Assembly: GCF_000372405.1 (NCBI RefSeq)
Contig: NZ_AQVC01000018.1
Coordinates: forward strand, 1 to 43,259
DNA length: 43,259 bases
Source of the DNA: Porphyromonas somerae DSM 23386
GTDB taxonomy: Bacteria; Bacteroidota; Bacteroidia; Bacteroidales; Porphyromonadaceae
Reading direction: 5' to 3'
Under the pieces are notes generated by a model, which saw only the letters and a program-made list of their open reading frames with translations, ran no database searches and had not been told where the DNA came from. A program made the translations under genes and the position numbers. This document shows positions 41,380 through 43,259 of this stretch, piece after piece (position 1 is the first letter of the stretch; each line of letters starts with the position of its first letter).

Positions 41380-41452
41380 GGGGGGGGGGTGCCTTTATCG
41401 GACAAGGGGGGGTGCCTTTATCGGACAAGGGGGGTGCCTTTATCGGACAAGT
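41380..41452 (+). repeat. Three G-tract tandem repeats upstream of pgk
   Basis: The unit G(n)TGCCTTTATCGGACAAG occurs three times, with n = 10, 7 and 6 in order. The tracts begin about 38 bp upstream of the pgk -7 box. Homopolymer G runs of this length are prone to slippage. Confidence 0.85.
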
Positions 41453-41580
41453 CGGACAGGTCAGACAAGTCGGACGAGTCGGACGCCCAGCCAGCCACCA
41501 CAGCTAGCACCCATCCATCGCGGCGTCCGACCTGTCCGACTCGTCCGACTCGTCCGACCTATCCGAGAAAGGTACCCCCG
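41443..41580. repeat. Inverted pair of GTCCGACxx repeat blocks (copy 2)
   Basis: 41443-41487 carries the 9-bp unit on the reverse strand (GGACAAGTC, GGACGAGTC) and 41520-41580 on the forward strand. The two blocks are complementary over much of their length around a 30-bp spacer, so a large hairpin can form. Confidence 0.8.
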
Positions 41581-41613
41581 CAATAGGCACCTCCGCCACA
41601 GGTACCCCCGAGA

Positions 41614-41874
41614 GCACCCGAAAGGGTGCCACTCAGCTAGCCCCTGGTCAAGGGCGAAGCCCGAAGACCAGCCGGGACCCCGCGTCGGAGGGGGCAAACG
41701 CCCCCGAAGACCAGCGGGAAACGAATCGGTAATAACATAATCGACCCTTGCGGTCGCACTCACATGGGCTTGTGCGACCACAAGGGTCGAGAAATATGGG
41801 GTGCCTCATGACCCGCCGGTCTTCGGCTCTGCGAGCCTCGACTGGGGGCTAGCTGAATGGCACCCTTCGGGTGC
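41614..41874. repeat. Large nested inverted repeat (possible structured element)
   Basis: An imperfect arm of about 60 bp (41614-41672) is matched by 41815-41874 on the other strand, for example GCACCCGAA.GGGTGCC and CAGCTAGCCCC. Inside sit a 19-bp arm pair with one mismatch (41741-41759 and 41772-41790), a GGGGGC/GCCCCC hairpin, and a direct repeat CGAAGACCAGC. No gene was found in it. Confidence 0.8.
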
Positions 41875-41880
41875 ACTATC

Positions 41881-41950
41881 GCGGCGTCCGACCTGTCCGA
41901 ATTGTCCGACTTGTCCGACTCGTCCGACTTGTCCGAGATAGGTACCCCCG
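41881..41950 (+). repeat. Dispersed GTCCGACxx repeat, copy 3
   Basis: GCGGCGTCCGACCTG is followed by 9-bp units and GAGATAGGTACCCCCGCC. A partial extra unit (GACTTGTCCGAGAAAGG) follows to about 41971. It lies at the 3' end of the HU-like gene. Confidence 0.85.
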
Positions 41951-42008
41951 CCACCGACTTGTCCGAGAAAGGCTACCCCCGCCCCCGCCACAGGTACCCC
42001 CGAAAAGA

Positions 42009-42515
42009 TCAATAGCCGGTATCGCCTTCAGTCTGAGGGTTACCAGTAGAGCCCTCATTAGGGTCCTTAGGGGTATCCTCCGTAGCACCTGGCTTAGGAG
42101 CAGGGGCTACCACCTCGCCATTAGAAAGGCTAGAACCTCTCACAAAGCCAGTCTCCTTGATACGTGCAAGGATATCACGGCTAGGGGTATAGCGCACCTT
42201 AGCCCCCTTGATCAGGTCAGGGGTAAATTCCTCCATAGTAGGGGCAGACTTACAGTTGATCCTCATAGAGAAAGAGCCCAGCTCCCCCAGCTTCACACCA
42301 AACCCATTGAGCAGATAGCTCGTAGCAGAGATAGAGAGTGCATCCAACACCGCCTGCACATCGGCACGGTGCACGGTACATCTGTCCGCGATATCCTCAG
42401 CCAGCTCCTTAGTGGAGATCTGACGGATCTGTCTGCTCACCGCCAAAGCCACACGTGGGCTCTTAGCGTTAGGGATCTTGTTGTCACGCTCATACACATT
42501 GTAGATAAATGCCAT
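42009..42515 (-). CDS. HU-like DNA-binding protein (Bacteroidales HU-related family)
   Basis: This 168-residue protein has an HU/IHF-type core at residues about 20-125: SPRVALAVSRQIRQISTKELAEDIADRCTVHRADVQAVLDALS (helical dimer part), then YLLNGFGVKLGELGSFSMRI (the glycine-rich strand leading to the DNA arm). This corresponds to the extended HU-related family common in Bacteroidetes, longer than classical 90-residue HU. The C-terminal 40 residues are a Pro/Gly-rich disordered tail (EDTPKDPNEGSTGNPQTEGD). Likely nucleoid-associated. It is 20 bp downstream of the small lipoprotein gene. Confidence 0.88.
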   Translation of the reverse strand: MAFIYNVYERDNKIPNAKSPRVALAVSRQIRQISTKELAEDIADRCTVHRADVQAVLDALSISATSYLLNGFGVKLGELGSFSMRINCKSAPTMEEFTPDLIKGAKVRYTPSRDILARIKETGFVRGSSLSNGEVVAPAPKPGATEDTPKDPNEGSTGNPQTEGDTGY

Positions 42516-42535
42516 AGTCTTAAATCTTTAAGTTG

Positions 42536-42976
42536 TTAATAAAATAGTTGTTTCTTGATTCTCCTACCCACCAAAATTAGGAGCAGAGAGATGGTTAGTC
42601 CAAGGGCAAGCCCCAGGTAGATTTGTCGTGTCGACTTCCCCTTTTGGAGAAGGTAGTTTTCGGCAGTTTCCTGCCTCGTCAGCGTCTCCTTAGCTTGAGA
42701 CTCCTCCCGATGCTCCGAGAGCGATTCATCGAGATAGGTGATCCGATAGCCACCCGATACGGAAGGGGGTCTCCCCTCAGGCCCCTTCGGCAGCGGAAGC
42801 GTATCGCCCCACCATTGCAGCTCCACCACCCTACGCTGTTGTCGCTCCAAGAGCCCCACGCTATCCCGAGTGGCGACCACTTGCTGCTCCGCCTGCTGTT
42901 GTGTCGCCACCACCTGCTTAGTCGGGCGACACCCCACCATAAGTGGCAACAGTAGGATCAATAAACAATGCCACAA
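42536..42976 (-). CDS. Small lipoprotein with coiled coil and C-terminal membrane helix
   Basis: This is 146 residues. The lipobox is LPLMVGCRPTK (Cys16). A Gln-rich, coiled-coil-like segment follows (residues about 20-50, QVVATQQQAEQQVVATRDSVGLLERQQRR). Near the C-terminus is a hydrophobic helix (IYLGLALGLTISLLLILVG) with a basic end (RRIKKQLFY). A protein tethered at both ends could span the periplasm, reminiscent of phage unimolecular spanins, but this is only a resemblance. It probably forms a two-gene unit with the HU-like gene. Confidence 0.65.
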   Translation of the reverse strand: MWHCLLILLLPLMVGCRPTKQVVATQQQAEQQVVATRDSVGLLERQQRRVVELQWWGDTLPLPKGPEGRPPSVSGGYRITYLDESLSEHREESQAKETLTRQETAENYLLQKGKSTRQIYLGLALGLTISLLLILVGRRIKKQLFY

Positions 42977-43054
42977 ATCACTGTGGTTTCCTGAAAAAGG
43001 TTGACTCGGTTAATGTTACGTTGTTATTAATCCTGCTTTATGTTGACTTTCTAG

Positions 43055-43121
43055 CCTTTAGTCCTGTGAGGGGTTGACTGGAGGGCGTAGCCCGGAAGGA
43101 AACCCCTCACAGGACTAAAGG
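43055..43121. repeat. 21-bp perfect inverted repeat next to transposase end
   Basis: The arms 43055-43075 and 43101-43121 (CCTTTAGTCCTGTGAGGGGTT and its complement) enclose 25 bp that hold a small GGGC/GCCC hairpin. It lies just beyond the transposase stop. It may be a transcription-blocking hairpin or part of the element end. Confidence 0.85.
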
Positions 43122-43138
43122 TACCAAAACTTGGGCAC

Positions 43139-43258
43139 CTATCCTTTTTTTTGATTTTCAAGGTACTCCTCTCTATAGCTTTTCCACCTCTTGGGGATTT
43201 TCCCTTTGCACTTTGAGGCTTCAACAGGTGTCTTATAGTCGAGACTCATGTGAGGCCT
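43139..43258 (-). CDS. IS3-family transposase, C-terminal fragment (continues outside window)
   Basis: The last 39 residues are visible. They begin RPHMSLDYKTPVEAS, the hallmark C-terminal motif of IS3-group OrfB integrase-core transposases (RPHxSLxYxTPxE), and end LENQKKG before a TAG at 43139-43141. The DDE residues lie outside the window. An eight-base A-run on the coding strand just before the stop could frameshift; without it the frame would run on about ten codons. Presence of the element at the window edge suggests a mobile insertion beside the HU/lipoprotein pair. Confidence 0.75.
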   Translation of the reverse strand, partial: RPHMSLDYKTPVEASKCKGKIPKRWKSYREEYLENQKKG

Positions 43259-43259
43259 T

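Noticed and set aside
41380-41580. CRISPR-like spaced repeats
   Set aside because: Units are directly adjacent G-tract and 9-bp repeats without unique spacers, and there are no cas genes.
41871-42539. 222-codon plus-strand frame
   Set aside because: It begins in the GTCCGACxx repeats and is antisense to the HU-like gene.

Overview
The window is Bacteroidales DNA, most likely Porphyromonas or a close relative. The evidence is the promoter style (TAnnTTTG boxes), fused murF-alr, GSCFA and HU-like proteins, fimbrillin-type lipoproteins, and DUF3575/OmpA fimbrial partners. It has two parts. Positions 1 to about 22.1 kb form an AT-richer accessory island with conjugative-element genes and a large surface-lipoprotein system. 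From about 22.1 kb to the end is more GC-rich chromosomal DNA, closed by the tail of an IS3-type transposase.

Island, left to right. A fimbrillin-like lipoprotein gene enters from outside the window (1-1395, +). It is followed by a promoterless, leaderless C-terminal cassette (1456-2289, +), a palindromic bidirectional terminator, and a convergent lipoprotein gene (2338-3765, -). An eight-gene minus-strand operon (12955 to 4083) encodes a DUF3575 protein, an OmpA/TPR lipoprotein, several duplicated BACON-like and B-repeat-like lipoproteins, and a fimbrillin. Next come a TraQ-like (DUF3872) protein and two unknown proteins. A complete second copy of the fimbrillin/convergent-lipoprotein module follows (16224-19925), then a TraP-like primase (20881-21819).

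Three patterns tie the island together. (1) Nine minus-strand promoters share an upstream element, roughly ATCGTATGCGGCAATTKG, placed 29 nt (once 30) upstream of a TAnnTTTG box. This is an apparent island-wide regulon. (2) Three of these promoters drive only about 75-80 nt transcripts that end in hairpins, directly in front of a second copy of the promoter that serves a protein gene. These are probable small RNAs. (3) The primase and the two unknown proteins all end in K-G-R-x-I, a possible shared C-terminal signal. In addition, the silent cassette and the expressed lipoprotein carry matching 28-nt inverted repeats, in the same reading frame, at the junction of conserved and variable domains. 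Inversion between them would replace the C-terminal domain of the expressed surface protein. No recombinase is visible in the window.

Chromosomal part. A minus-strand cluster encodes a LytS/LytTR-type two-component system, TolC, a membrane-fusion protein, an RND pump and a small protein whose C-terminus appears to have been replaced at the island edge. Next come an outer-membrane barrel protein, a helix-hairpin-helix barrel protein, polA, murF-alr, a GSCFA protein, an unknown protein, pgk, an HU-like protein and a small lipoprotein. The regions flanking pgk carry dispersed GTCCGACxx repeats, G-tracts and large inverted repeats. No tRNA, rRNA or CRISPR array was seen.
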